This document shows positions 54,760 through 63,925 of a DNA stretch of 64,000 bases, in pieces. The position numbers and the translations under genes are program-made. This stretch comes from Lachnospiraceae bacterium UBA7182. Its GTDB lineage: Bacteria; Bacillota; Clostridia; Lachnospirales; Lachnospiraceae. Below the pieces are notes generated by a model. It searched no databases, had not been told where the DNA came from, and saw only the letters and a list, made by a program, of their open reading frames with translations. Location: positions 1-64,000 of the forward strand of contig DKVI01000021.1 in the NCBI GenBank assembly GCA_002491115.1, given 5' to 3'. Every line of letters starts with the position of its first letter. Position 1 is the first letter of the stretch.

Positions 54760-55866
54760 TTAAAGATCAATACCGGAGATATCAAACTCGCCAGACATCA
54801 ATTTCGGAAGTAAGGTATCACGAAGCATGGTTAGTTTTTGATTTTCTTTGCAATTATTGTGTATAGAATTTAGCAAAGAAGATCCAACATCACAAAAAGT
54901 ATTAAATATATTTTTTTCTGGTATAGGAACAATCAAAGGTTCAAGTAATGATACATATAGATTTTTTTGAACACTACCAACCGACATATCAGGAAACTCT
55001 CGTTGCCTGCTTTTCAAATAAGCATATATAAAAGGCAAATGATATTTATTGTGTGGCGCAATGTTAATTACAGCCCTATTACCACACATATAATCTGCTA
55101 TAATACCTAATCTTCCGATGGTTCCAGATTTGCTAATTGCTATTGTGTTCGGTTTAAATAGTAACGCACTCTTCTTAGCACTTTCAAATCCAATTTGTGT
55201 AAGTGTACGACTTGTGTTAATTATAAATGACTCGTTAATATCAGCTGCACGAAGCCATTTTACATCCCCATCAAAGTATTCCGGATGTGTTTGTGCTGGA
55301 TTAACGTAACCTTCTTGAAAATCGCATAATAAGCCAAGTGTGATTTCTTCGCCAGAATCGTTACTATTTATCATTTCAGCATAAATAGACAATAATTTTT
55401 CGACTAAATTCTTGTTTATTTCCATATTAATTTGAATTTTTTTATCAAATGGCTCCAGATATGAAAGGATTCTCTTTTGTGCATCTAAATCCGGAATCAT
55501 AAATTCAAGTCTATTCAATGTTTCAGTTCTTAAACTTGGTATTGTTGTGCCTTCATTATAAGCATTCAAATCCATTAACGACATTACATAATATAAATAC
55601 TTAGGAATGACAACATCCGTATTGACTTCTGTATAAAACAAAGTATCAACTGTCCAAAATGGTTGCTCTACATATTTAACTTTGCTAATTGTACCTTTTC
55701 GTCCAATTAAAACAGACGGCTTATCATAAAGTGCTTTCGTTGCATATCCCATCAACCCACCTGTTCCATAAATCGGAACATTACCATTCGGATCAATTAC
55801 TTTCTTCTGATTTTTCCCATACTTGATTTTTGCCAGTTCATGCAAAGTATACGATTTAAATCTCAT
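54760..55866 (-). CDS. hsdS: Type I restriction-modification specificity subunit S
   Basis: The subunit (368 residues) has two target-recognition domains, each followed by a conserved helix. TRD1 starts YTLHELAKIKYG, with YGTGGLMGYATKAL and GRKGTI, then the helix AQKRILSYLEPFDKKIQINMEINKNL. TRD2 starts EITLGLLCDFQEGYV, with ISKSGTIGRLGII, and ends with LMSGEFDISGIDL. HsdS determines which DNA sequence the complex methylates or cuts; the target cannot be read from sequence. The start MRFKSYTLHEL at 55866 overlaps hsdM by 11 bp. No second hsdS or inverted repeats that would allow shuffling were found. Confidence 0.93.
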   Translation of the reverse strand: MRFKSYTLHELAKIKYGKNQKKVIDPNGNVPIYGTGGLMGYATKALYDKPSVLIGRKGTISKVKYVEQPFWTVDTLFYTEVNTDVVIPKYLYYVMSLMDLNAYNEGTTIPSLRTETLNRLEFMIPDLDAQKRILSYLEPFDKKIQINMEINKNLVEKLLSIYAEMINSNDSGEEITLGLLCDFQEGYVNPAQTHPEYFDGDVKWLRAADINESFIINTSRTLTQIGFESAKKSALLFKPNTIAISKSGTIGRLGIIADYMCGNRAVINIAPHNKYHLPFIYAYLKSRQREFPDMSVGSVQKNLYVSLLEPLIVPIPEKNIFNTFCDVGSSLLNSIHNNCKENQKLTMLRDTLLPKLMSGEFDISGIDL

Positions 55867-57364
55867 ACCCAATCGCCCCCAATTTCTTCCGTATCTCTTC
55901 CTCGAGTTCATGCGATTTGGCGAACATTTCCGACAGTTCTTTTGTTAGCCTTTTCATCTTTTCTTCAAAAGGCTCCCCATCATCTTCCTGTTCTTCAATC
56001 CCGACATAACGGCCCGGTGTAAGGATATAATCCTGCTTTGCGATATCCTGAAGTGTAGCAACGGCGCAAAAGCCCTTCACATCCTCCAATATGCCGTCCT
56101 GGAAAGCAGAAAAAGTATCGGCAATCTTCTGAATATCTTTTTCATCGTCAAAATCACGATGTTTCCGGTCAACCATAAATCCCATTTTACGGGCATCAAT
56201 AAACAGTGTTTTGCCTTTTTGTTTCTTATTCTTTGTGATAAACCAAAGCGTCACCGGAATCGTCACACTGTAGAAAAGCTGTGTCGGCATGGCAACAATC
56301 CCTTCCACCAGGTCATCCTCTATAATTCTCTTTCGGATCTCACCTTCCCCGCCAGTCTGTGTCGAAAGCGCGCCGTTTGCGAGAACAAGACCTATTTTCC
56401 CATTAGGCGCCAGATGATGAATCATATGCTGAATCCATGCATAGTTCGCATTTCCGGCCGGGGGAATACCATACTCCCAACGCTTGTCCTCCTTTAATTT
56501 TTCCTGTCCCCAGTTGGAAAGGTTAAAGGGGGGATTTGCCATAATAAAATCAGCTTTTAAAGTAGCATGCAGATCATTGAAAAATGTATCGGCCTGATAT
56601 GGTCCGAAATCAGCATCAATCCCGCGGATCGCCATATTCATTTTTGCCATCTTCCAAGTATCCGCATTCGATTCCTGTCCATAGACAGCGATTGTGCCTC
56701 GTTTGCCTGTATGTGCCTGAATAAACTTTGCGCTTTGCACAAACATGCCCCCGGAACCACAACAAGGATCATATACACGACAGTTAGAAAATGGTTTAAG
56801 CACAGCGACAATCGTCTTAACAACGCTGGCAGGCGTATAAAATTCCCCGCCTTTAACCCCTTCATAAGCCGCAAACTGCGCAATGCAGTACTCATAGGTC
56901 CGCCCTAAAAGGTCCTTACTCTCTTCCGTATCTCCCATGTCCATATTGGTAAACAGATCTACCACATCGCCAAGGACTCTTTTATCAAGATCCGGGCTGG
57001 CATAATTCTTAGGCAGCACATTCTTCAGCTTTCTGTTGTCCGCTTCAAGGGACCGCATGGCGTCATCAATCACTGTTCCTATTTCCGGCGTATGGGCGGC
57101 GGACGCTATTTTACTCCACCTGGCATTTTCCGGAACAAAGAAAATATTTTCTTCTTCATAGGCATCCGGATCATCCTCGAAGCCGTCCCCCTCTTCTACC
57201 AGTTCCTGATACCGTCTCTCAAACGCGCTGGAAATATAACGTAAAAAGATAAGCCCGACAATAACTTTTCTGTAATCTGCCGCCGGAATATGCCCCCACA
57301 GAACACAAGCTGCATCCCATATCTGTTTTTCAAATCCAATATTGGCAGTATTCTTTCCAGCCAT
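55856..57364 (-). CDS. hsdM: Type I restriction-modification methyltransferase subunit M
   Basis: The protein (502 residues) makes N6-methyladenine. It has an HsdM N-terminal domain (residues 1-150), the SAM-binding motif VYDPCCGSGGMF near residue 200, and the catalytic motif ADFIMANPPFN near residue 277. A C-terminal helical region (EEEIRKKLGAIGYEI) meets HsdS. GGAGG lies eight bases before the ATG. hsdM, hsdS and hsdR run in the same direction, but MNT/antidote/toxin genes separate hsdS from hsdR. It probably protects host DNA even if HsdR is impaired. Confidence 0.95.
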   Translation of the reverse strand: MAGKNTANIGFEKQIWDAACVLWGHIPAADYRKVIVGLIFLRYISSAFERRYQELVEEGDGFEDDPDAYEEENIFFVPENARWSKIASAAHTPEIGTVIDDAMRSLEADNRKLKNVLPKNYASPDLDKRVLGDVVDLFTNMDMGDTEESKDLLGRTYEYCIAQFAAYEGVKGGEFYTPASVVKTIVAVLKPFSNCRVYDPCCGSGGMFVQSAKFIQAHTGKRGTIAVYGQESNADTWKMAKMNMAIRGIDADFGPYQADTFFNDLHATLKADFIMANPPFNLSNWGQEKLKEDKRWEYGIPPAGNANYAWIQHMIHHLAPNGKIGLVLANGALSTQTGGEGEIRKRIIEDDLVEGIVAMPTQLFYSVTIPVTLWFITKNKKQKGKTLFIDARKMGFMVDRKHRDFDDEKDIQKIADTFSAFQDGILEDVKGFCAVATLQDIAKQDYILTPGRYVGIEEQEDDGEPFEEKMKRLTKELSEMFAKSHELEEEIRKKLGAIGYEI

Positions 57365-57496
57365 CTAAATTAACCTCCCATTTTTCATCTGTAACTGCAA
57401 TTTTTGCTAAACCATTTGCAGACATACACAAACCATAATCGGCAATCCCTGCTTTACTGGCATCAACGTTTATTTAGAACCGCCATTGGTGGAACT

Positions 57497-57784
57497 TTAT
57501 TCCTGGCTTCCTTCATAATATCCTGTATCACTTAATTCAAGCCATTTCAGATACATTTCTTTATAATGTTTCTTTATAAACTCGCGTATTTTCTTAATCT
57601 CTCTATCTGATAATCTACCAGTTTTTTCTATGGTAGTATCTCCGTCACTCTTTACAAAAAACTTTGCTGATCCGGCTTCCGTAAGTTTTCGGTCGCTGGC
57701 ATGCACATGCATAGCTTCCACAATACAATGTGACGTATAATAAAGATAATAGCCACATACTTTAAAATCATAGTATTTTGGCAC
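57497..57784 (-). CDS. DUF4160-like protein, last gene of a three-gene cassette
   Basis: The protein (95 residues) starts at GTG 57784 (PKYYDFKVCGYYLYYTSHC) with GGAGG seven bases upstream. The N-terminal strand pair with a His-containing stretch (VEAMHVHASDR) and the ensuing acidic-basic segment match the DUF4160 pattern, often part of toxin-antitoxin-like pairs. The C-terminal half is a helix (REIKKIREFIKKHYKEMYLKWLEL). No catalytic motif can be named. It is one base from the stop of the gene before it, indicating coupled translation. Confidence 0.65.
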   Translation of the reverse strand: MPKYYDFKVCGYYLYYTSHCIVEAMHVHASDRKLTEAGSAKFFVKSDGDTTIEKTGRLSDREIKKIREFIKKHYKEMYLKWLELSDTGYYEGSQE

Positions 57785-57785
57785 T

Positions 57786-58007
57786 TTACTCCTCCATAAA
57801 TGTTTTATTATTTTTATAATAGTCCAATACAATAGCGTTTTCAATATCGTCCATGTTAGTCTCTATTATTTTTTCATTATAAATGACAGCTGCATGATTC
57901 AGGCAATTTAAATTGAGAACCCTTATCTGTTCAGCATTTTTTGTAAATGCATAGCCATTAATTATCATATCTGCATGATCGGCAATTTTCTTTACGTCAA
58001 GCTGCAT
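57786..58007 (-). CDS. Small hypothetical protein, middle gene of the cassette
   Basis: The protein (73 residues) starts MQLDVKKIADHADMIINGYAF and ends DYYKNNKTFMEE. It includes QIRVLNLNCLNHAAVIYNEKIIETNMDDIENAIVLDYY. The pattern is alpha/beta with no motif I recognise. The start has GAGGATC upstream and overlaps the preceding gene by 11 bp; the stop is one base before the DUF4160-like gene. The tight spacing suggests a functional unit with its two neighbours, located between glgX and the type I restriction system. Function unknown. Confidence 0.6.
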   Translation of the reverse strand: MQLDVKKIADHADMIINGYAFTKNAEQIRVLNLNCLNHAAVIYNEKIIETNMDDIENAIVLDYYKNNKTFMEE

Positions 58008-58269
58008 ATCTGATCCTCACTTTCTTTATCGGTTTTAAAAACTCATCGGCATTATAGTATAGATTTTCTAAAATCGGTATTAAATCTATATACTCTTCTC
58101 TTTCCTTCATTCCCTGATACTTGGCCATAGCCACAATATAACCATGATCCCATTCTATAATTTTTGTATAACACACCAATCGGGCTGACGTTCTAAACCG
58201 AATTGTTTGTCCATTATACTCAAATATTGTATATTCTCCCACATTACTGAGTATAGCTTCATTCTCCAT
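57997..58269 (-). CDS. Small hypothetical protein, first gene of the cassette
   Basis: The protein (90 residues) begins MENEAILSNVGEYTIFEYNG, has an aromatic-rich beta region (QTIRFRTSARLVCYTKIIEWDHGYIVAMAKY) and a C-terminal acidic helix (REEYIDLIPILENLYYN). It ends within the next gene (11-bp overlap). No known family was recognised. The predicted fold is a small mixed alpha/beta protein. It begins the cassette 46 bp downstream of the debranching-enzyme gene and shows no obvious promoter of its own. Confidence 0.6.
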   Translation of the reverse strand: MENEAILSNVGEYTIFEYNGQTIRFRTSARLVCYTKIIEWDHGYIVAMAKYQGMKEREEYIDLIPILENLYYNADEFLKPIKKVRIRYAA

Positions 58270-58315
58270 TAAAATTCACCCCCTTTTACAAATGTAACCA
58301 GGAACTTAGATCTTC

Positions 58316-60412
58316 TTAACAATACCCCGCCACCAGAACCATCGCCGACCTTGGCGCCATGTGAATCTCCCTGCCGTCCACTCTCTTCGGTGCAGACGGG
58401 TCCGGCACGCCGCCGGGCAGGTAATCGCCGGAGGAATCCGCCTCCACATACCACGTCATCCCCGATAAAAGTCCCGGGAGCGTGAATGTCTGGGGCTCCC
58501 AGTATACGTTGACAGCCAGGCATACCAGATCGTCGCGGATATTGTCATGTTTTTTTCCGGCATAAATGACACGAAGTATCCTGCTCGCATCGGTCGGTTC
58601 CTGCACCTGTATTTCCGGAAGTCCCATGGAACAGTTTCCGGAAAACCGGCGGATGACGTCATGTTCTTTCCGGATGCGGATGACATTTTTCACATACGCA
58701 AAATGCTCCTGGTTCTCACGAAGCAGGGACCAGTCAAGCCAGGATATCTCATTGTCCTGGCAATAGGCGTTGTTATTACCAAACTGGGTATTTAAAAATT
58801 CATCTCCGGCCAGGAACATGGGCGTTCCGCGGCTCATCATCAGAACGGTAAACGCGTTTTTTGCAAGTCTGCGGCGCAGAGTGAGAACCTCTTCGTTATC
58901 GGTCTGGCCTTCTACACCGCAGTTCCAGCTTCGGTTGTCGTTGGCGCCGTCGGTGTTCTGCCAGCCGTTGGCTTCGTTATGTTTTTCATTATAGGAATAC
59001 ATATCCCACAGCGTGAATCCGTCATGACAGTTTAAGAAATTCACGGACGCATTATATCCCCGGTGCTCTTTTCCGTATATGTCCAAAGACCCGGTGATCC
59101 TGGCGGCGGCCACATGACCCATTCCATAATCCCCTTTCAGATAATCGCGCATATCGTCCCGGTATCTTCCGTTCCACTCTGCCCAGCGGTTCCAGGACGG
59201 AAAACTGCCTACCTGATACAGGCCGCCCGCGTCCCACGCCTCCGCGATCAGTTTTACATTTCCCAGAATCGGATCGAAAGCCAGCGTTTCCAAAAGGGGC
59301 GGCTGGCTCATAGGGCTTCCGTCCACATTACGTCCCAATATACTTGCCAGGTCAAAACGGAAGCCGTCCACATGATAAGCAGTCGTCCAGTAGCGCAGAC
59401 ATTCCAGAATCATCTGACGGACGATTGGATGATTGCAGTTCAATGTATTGCCGCATCCGCTGAAATTATAATAATGGCCGTCCGGCGTCAGCATATAATA
59501 AACATTATTGTCAAATCCTTTAAAAGAAAAGCAGGGGCCTGCCTCATTACCCTCCGCCGTATGGTTAAATACCACATCCAGAAAACATTCAATCCCGTTT
59601 TCATTTAAAGCTTTGATCAGTTTTTTTAGCTCCGTACCTTCCCGGTTGTACTCCGCACTGGCCGCGTAGCTGGTATTCGGGGCAAAGAAACTGACCGCGT
59701 TATAGCCCCAGTAGTCCACCACCTGTTTTCCGTCCACCATGCGACTGTCTTTCATCTCGTCAAATTCAAAGATCGGCATTAATTCCACCGCGTTGACACC
59801 CAGCTCTTTTAAATAGGGAATTTTCTCCATTAATCCGGCAAACGTACCCGGATGCGTCACACCGGAAGAATCATGTTTTGTAAAGCCTCTTACATGCAGT
59901 TCATAGATAACCAGGTCCTCCATGGCAATCAGCGGATTCCGCTCCTTGCCCCAGTCAAAATCGTCTTTTACAACTCTGGCTTTATAAAAAGATCCCTTTT
60001 TCAGCGGCCTGCCCCACTGACTCTGGCCGGTCACCGCTTTGGCATAAATATCCAGAAGTATCTTATTTTTATCAAACAGCATTCCTTTGGATACATCATA
60101 CGGCCCTCCCAGGCGATATGCGTATTCAAAATCTCTGATATTCAGACCGAATACGATCATAGAATACACCTTTCCGACCCGGTAATGCTCCGGAAACGGC
60201 AGCACCGCATAAGGTTCATCTTCCATCCGGTGAAATAAAAGCAGTTCACAGGATGTAGCGCTCCAGGAGTGTACCGTAAAATTGACACCCACCGGAATCG
60301 CCGTCGCCCCGTTGATCTCATACATTCCCGGCCTTACCTCAAACCCGGCAATCACATCCATGGGGATCATATGAATGCTTCCGGAAGGCGTAAAAAGTCG
60401 TTTGTCTTCCAT
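58316..60412 (-). CDS. glgX: Glycogen debranching enzyme, isoamylase/GlgX type
   Basis: The enzyme (698 residues) hydrolyses alpha-1,6 branches of glycogen or limit dextrin. It has an N-terminal CBM48 domain (GATAIPVGVNFTVHSWSATSCELLLFHR), then the GH13 barrel: LYELHVRGFTKH, VFNHTAEGNE, the nucleophile Asp in GFRFDLAS near residue 352, the acid Glu in IAEAWDAGG near 388, and LNCHDGFTLWD near 462. A C-terminal beta-sandwich (EPTDASRILRVIYAG...) follows. GGGAGG precedes the ATG. The gene is followed by the three-gene hypothetical cassette and preceded by a HAD phosphatase on the same strand. Confidence 0.93.
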   Translation of the reverse strand: MEDKRLFTPSGSIHMIPMDVIAGFEVRPGMYEINGATAIPVGVNFTVHSWSATSCELLLFHRMEDEPYAVLPFPEHYRVGKVYSMIVFGLNIRDFEYAYRLGGPYDVSKGMLFDKNKILLDIYAKAVTGQSQWGRPLKKGSFYKARVVKDDFDWGKERNPLIAMEDLVIYELHVRGFTKHDSSGVTHPGTFAGLMEKIPYLKELGVNAVELMPIFEFDEMKDSRMVDGKQVVDYWGYNAVSFFAPNTSYAASAEYNREGTELKKLIKALNENGIECFLDVVFNHTAEGNEAGPCFSFKGFDNNVYYMLTPDGHYYNFSGCGNTLNCNHPIVRQMILECLRYWTTAYHVDGFRFDLASILGRNVDGSPMSQPPLLETLAFDPILGNVKLIAEAWDAGGLYQVGSFPSWNRWAEWNGRYRDDMRDYLKGDYGMGHVAAARITGSLDIYGKEHRGYNASVNFLNCHDGFTLWDMYSYNEKHNEANGWQNTDGANDNRSWNCGVEGQTDNEEVLTLRRRLAKNAFTVLMMSRGTPMFLAGDEFLNTQFGNNNAYCQDNEISWLDWSLLRENQEHFAYVKNVIRIRKEHDVIRRFSGNCSMGLPEIQVQEPTDASRILRVIYAGKKHDNIRDDLVCLAVNVYWEPQTFTLPGLLSGMTWYVEADSSGDYLPGGVPDPSAPKRVDGREIHMAPRSAMVLVAGYC

Positions 60413-60441
60413 ACTGTAGTTTCCTCCCTGTTATAGACTCA

Positions 60442-61212
60442 TTATTTCAAAACAGATATGATATATTCCAATACGGCGTCGGAAAAGATGCAGTCTTTCC
60501 CGACGCCGATCACATGCCTGTCCGGCCGGCATAATTTTGCCAATATCTCCGGAGCCAGGGCCATTTCTGCCGCTTCCAGCATAGGAAGATCAAACATGCT
60601 GTCTCCCGCCGCAGCGACTTTCCCTGCCTGCACCCGGCCGGCAAAACGGCGCACAGCCGTCCCTTTATCCAGATGTTTCGGCAGAACATATAATTTTGCT
60701 CCGTTTAAAAATACATCCGTAAGACCAGGATCCAATACCGCCTGAAGTTTTGCTGCCGACACGGCCGGTTCCGCGCTTTTGGTAAATAAAAACAGATCTC
60801 TTATATTCCGCACATCCAGGATGCGGTTCTCATCCGCTTCCAGAATCCGCGTTGCCGTTTTAAGCTCCTCCCGGCAGCCCCATACAAGACGCAAAGACTC
60901 CTGATACCAGTCCTCGTCTTCCTTTCCGCCCACCAGCAGCACGCCTCCGTTGCATACAAGCGCATAGTCCAAAGCGCCTGCGCCCATATCTATCCGGTCG
61001 TACTGTTCCTTTGTGCGGGTGGTGGTGGGAACGAAGACTGTTTTTTCTTTCACCTGCCTTAACAGCGCCATGGATCTGGACGTCATAAAAGAGACTTCCC
61101 TTCCCTGGTACCGCTCTACACACATTTTATCCTGCCCGATCTCATGCCGGCAGGAATAGATCAGCGTATTGTCCAGATCCGCATGAAATACTAATTTACC
61201 CTGACTGTACAT
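60442..61212 (-). CDS. HAD-family phosphatase
   Basis: The protein (256 residues) starts at ATG 61212 (MYSQGKLVFHADLDNTLIYS). HAD motif I is HADLDNTLI (nucleophile Asp), motif II Thr is in FVPTTTRTKEQY, the Lys and GDSMFDLPMLEAAE (motif IV acidic pair) lie near the C-terminus, and a C2-type cap is inserted. The fold matches Cof/sucrose-phosphatase-like phosphatases; the substrate is unknown. The start overlaps the 3' end of the P-type ATPase gene by 22 bp. The coding frame can also be read from 61269, but that part only reuses ATPase sequence. Confidence 0.85.
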   Translation of the reverse strand: MYSQGKLVFHADLDNTLIYSCRHEIGQDKMCVERYQGREVSFMTSRSMALLRQVKEKTVFVPTTTRTKEQYDRIDMGAGALDYALVCNGGVLLVGGKEDEDWYQESLRLVWGCREELKTATRILEADENRILDVRNIRDLFLFTKSAEPAVSAAKLQAVLDPGLTDVFLNGAKLYVLPKHLDKGTAVRRFAGRVQAGKVAAAGDSMFDLPMLEAAEMALAPEILAKLCRPDRHVIGVGKDCIFSDAVLEYIISVLK

Positions 61213-63848
61213 TTTCTGATCAGATCCACCGGTATCATGGTCAATGCCAACAGCACCACCGCGATCCATCCCCGGATGCCAAAAGGTACGCAGCTGAACA
61301 TATTTCCGATCCAGGTAAAGACTGCGCCGGGCAGCAGGCCCGCGTTGACGATCACTGCCTGCACCAGGATGATCGTAAAGAACACTTTTAAAAATCCTGT
61401 GTTTTCATCCAGTCCTCTGAAAATGCCAAACCCATCGTCCCTGACATTAAATCCATTGAACAGCGCGCTGACAATAAACAATACAAAATACCCTGTCAGA
61501 TGCTGTTCTTCATTGTCGAACAGATTGATGAAAAACGGCAGTTTCAGATAGACAAAGCTGATCATCGTAAGCCACAGGCCCATGATGCCGATCTGAACAG
61601 CCATTTTTTTATTAATGATGCTTTCATCCCTTCTGCGGGGCTTTTCAGACATATACTCTTCCAGCGCAGGCTCATTGCCAAGCATGATCGCACCCAGGCC
61701 GTCCATGACCAGATTGACAAACAGAAGGTGCGTTACTTTCAGAGGCTCCTCGACCCCGAAAAACGGCGCCACAGCGCTGACCACCACGGCCGCCACGTTG
61801 ATGACCAACTGGAATTTACAGAATTTCAGTATATTATGGTAAATGGTCCTGCCATACCAGATCGCGTCTTTGATGGATTTAAAGTTATCGTCCAGGATAA
61901 CGATCTCGCCGGCCTCCTTGGCCGCCTCCGTGCCGCTGCCCATGGCAAATCCCACATCCGCCCTCTTAAGGGCCGGAGAGTCGTTGACGCCGTCGCCGGT
62001 CATACCGACCACCAGGTTCATCTCCTGGCAAAGTCTTACCATCCTGGATTTATCTGTAGGAAGCGCTCTGGCGATCACACGGATCTGCGGGATAATCTTC
62101 TTCACTTCGTCATCAGACATGGCGTTAAGCTGCGCGGATGTAAGCGCTTTGTCCGTGTCATTTTGCAGAAGGCCTGCATCCTTTGCGATTGCCGCCGCAG
62201 TCTCCAGGCGGTCGCCGGTGATCATGACTACCTGGATACCTGCTTTTTGTACCTCGGCAATGGATTCCCTTGCCTCCTGCCTTACGTCGTCTCTGATGGC
62301 TACCAGACCGATGATGACCAGATCGTCATTGATGGAATTCTCCACCAGCTCTTTCTCGGAATATCCGAACGAAAGTACACGCATGGCTCTTGAAGCCAGT
62401 CCGTCGATCTTCTGGTTCAGCGCGTCCTGATCAATCGTTTTGATCTGTCCCGACGCGTCCATATATTTCTCCGCCTTGGCGAGCAGACGCTCCGGCGCGC
62501 CTTTATAAAAGGTCTTTCCCTGTTTGTCCAGCCTGGCCTGGCTGAATTTATTCATGGAATTAAAGCCCTGGGACGCAGATATCTGGTACTGCTGCTTGCC
62601 TTCGAGGGCATGGAAGGTAGTCTCTCCGAGGAATTTCATAAGCGCCTGGTCCGTGGCGTTTCCGCCGATGACCCTGTGTTCAGAATCAAACATGGACTGG
62701 GTGTTCTTACCGATGGCCAGATTCAGAAGTTCTTTTACTTCGGTATGTCTTTCCAGTTCGGCGATGGGAATCGTGCTACCGTCTGCGGTGAAAAATTCCA
62801 CTACTTCCAGGCTTCCTTTGGTGATCGTTCCGGTCTTGTCGCTGAACAGAATATTCAAAGAACCTGCCGTTTCTATTCCTTCTGCCTTTCTTACAAGCAC
62901 GTTATGATCCAGCATTTTGGCCGTATTCTGCATCAGCACCAGGGAAATCATCAGCGGCAGTCCTTCAGGAACCGCACAGACAATGATCACGATGGCCAAC
63001 GATACCGCTTCCACAATGTCCTTGATCACGCTTTCAAACCCGGCAGAAAAATAAGCGCCGAAACCGCCCGCGGATATAATAAAATACGCAAAATACAAAA
63101 CGGCGATCACCACCGCGCCCACATATCCGAACACGGAGATCTGGCCTGCCAGCTTGGACAGTTTTACTTTCAGAGGAGAATCCACTTCTTCCTCCTGCAT
63201 CTCGTCCGCCATCCGGCCCATCATGGTCTTAAGTCCGACTTTGCGCACATCCATAACGCCTTCGCCGTCAAACACAACCGCGCCTCTGAACAGGGAATGG
63301 CTGTCCACAAAAGTATCGCCGGTAATATCGTCCGGCAGCGCAAAGCCTTCGGGCGCTTCTGTCTTTTTACATTCTTCCGCTTCCCCGTTTAAGGCGGAGT
63401 TATCTACTCTTAAGCTTCCGGATATCAGAACGCCGTCCGCGGGAATCTTATCTCCCGACTGAAGGAGTACTTTGTCTCCGGTCACCACATCGTCCACGTC
63501 CAGAACCGCCACAACGCCGTTACGGTGTACTTTACACTGGTCTTTTTTGGTCCTGTCCTTTAAGGCTCTGTATTTGGTGTCGCTGGCAACGCCTGTCTTG
63601 GCAGACACAAACGCCACAATCAGCACGGCCACAATGGTGCCAAGGGGTTCGTAGATCTCCGCGTAGCCAAAGAAGAACATTACGATCATCAACACCGCTA
63701 TGGCAAGCAGAATCCTGATCATCGGATCTCCGAACGTTTCTTTAAATTCCTCCCAAAAGGTCGTCGGCTCCGAATCGGGTATCTCATTGGAACCGTATTG
63801 TTTTCTCGAAGCTTCTGCTTCCTGGTCTGTCAGTCCATTAAATTTCAT
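61191..63848 (-). CDS. Calcium-type P-type ATPase
   Basis: The protein (885 residues) is a P-type cation pump. The N-terminal cation-ATPase domain (GLTDQEAEASRKQYGSNEIP) is followed by membrane helices and an A domain with the LNGEAEEC motif (TGE variant NGE). AVPEGLPLMISLVL lies in helix M4, the phosphorylation site is LFSDKTGTITKG near residue 335, then GMTGDGVNDSPALKRADVGFAMGSGTEAAKEAG (hinge). Four C-terminal helices complete it. The PEGL signature and C-terminal arrangement fit P2-type (Ca2+) pumps. The start at ATG 63848 has GAGGAG upstream. The TGE motif being NGE is unusual and could affect dephosphorylation. Confidence 0.85.
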   Translation of the reverse strand: MKFNGLTDQEAEASRKQYGSNEIPDSEPTTFWEEFKETFGDPMIRILLAIAVLMIVMFFFGYAEIYEPLGTIVAVLIVAFVSAKTGVASDTKYRALKDRTKKDQCKVHRNGVVAVLDVDDVVTGDKVLLQSGDKIPADGVLISGSLRVDNSALNGEAEECKKTEAPEGFALPDDITGDTFVDSHSLFRGAVVFDGEGVMDVRKVGLKTMMGRMADEMQEEEVDSPLKVKLSKLAGQISVFGYVGAVVIAVLYFAYFIISAGGFGAYFSAGFESVIKDIVEAVSLAIVIIVCAVPEGLPLMISLVLMQNTAKMLDHNVLVRKAEGIETAGSLNILFSDKTGTITKGSLEVVEFFTADGSTIPIAELERHTEVKELLNLAIGKNTQSMFDSEHRVIGGNATDQALMKFLGETTFHALEGKQQYQISASQGFNSMNKFSQARLDKQGKTFYKGAPERLLAKAEKYMDASGQIKTIDQDALNQKIDGLASRAMRVLSFGYSEKELVENSINDDLVIIGLVAIRDDVRQEARESIAEVQKAGIQVVMITGDRLETAAAIAKDAGLLQNDTDKALTSAQLNAMSDDEVKKIIPQIRVIARALPTDKSRMVRLCQEMNLVVGMTGDGVNDSPALKRADVGFAMGSGTEAAKEAGEIVILDDNFKSIKDAIWYGRTIYHNILKFCKFQLVINVAAVVVSAVAPFFGVEEPLKVTHLLFVNLVMDGLGAIMLGNEPALEEYMSEKPRRRDESIINKKMAVQIGIMGLWLTMISFVYLKLPFFINLFDNEEQHLTGYFVLFIVSALFNGFNVRDDGFGIFRGLDENTGFLKVFFTIILVQAVIVNAGLLPGAVFTWIGNMFSCVPFGIRGWIAVVLLALTMIPVDLIRKCTVRVN

Positions 63849-63884
63849 CGAATTTCTCCTCATAAATTAAAGTTCTGTTACAAC

Positions 63885-63925
63885 AAAGAGAAACCTGCCT
63901 GCTGCCTGCCGGACGGTTTCTCTTT
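63885..63925. terminator. Hairpin terminator upstream of the P-type ATPase gene
   Basis: An 11-bp stem AAAGAGAAACC (63885-63895) / GGTTTCTCTTT (63915-63925) with T-rich flanks on both sides. It probably ends a transcript from outside the window. Confidence 0.55.
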
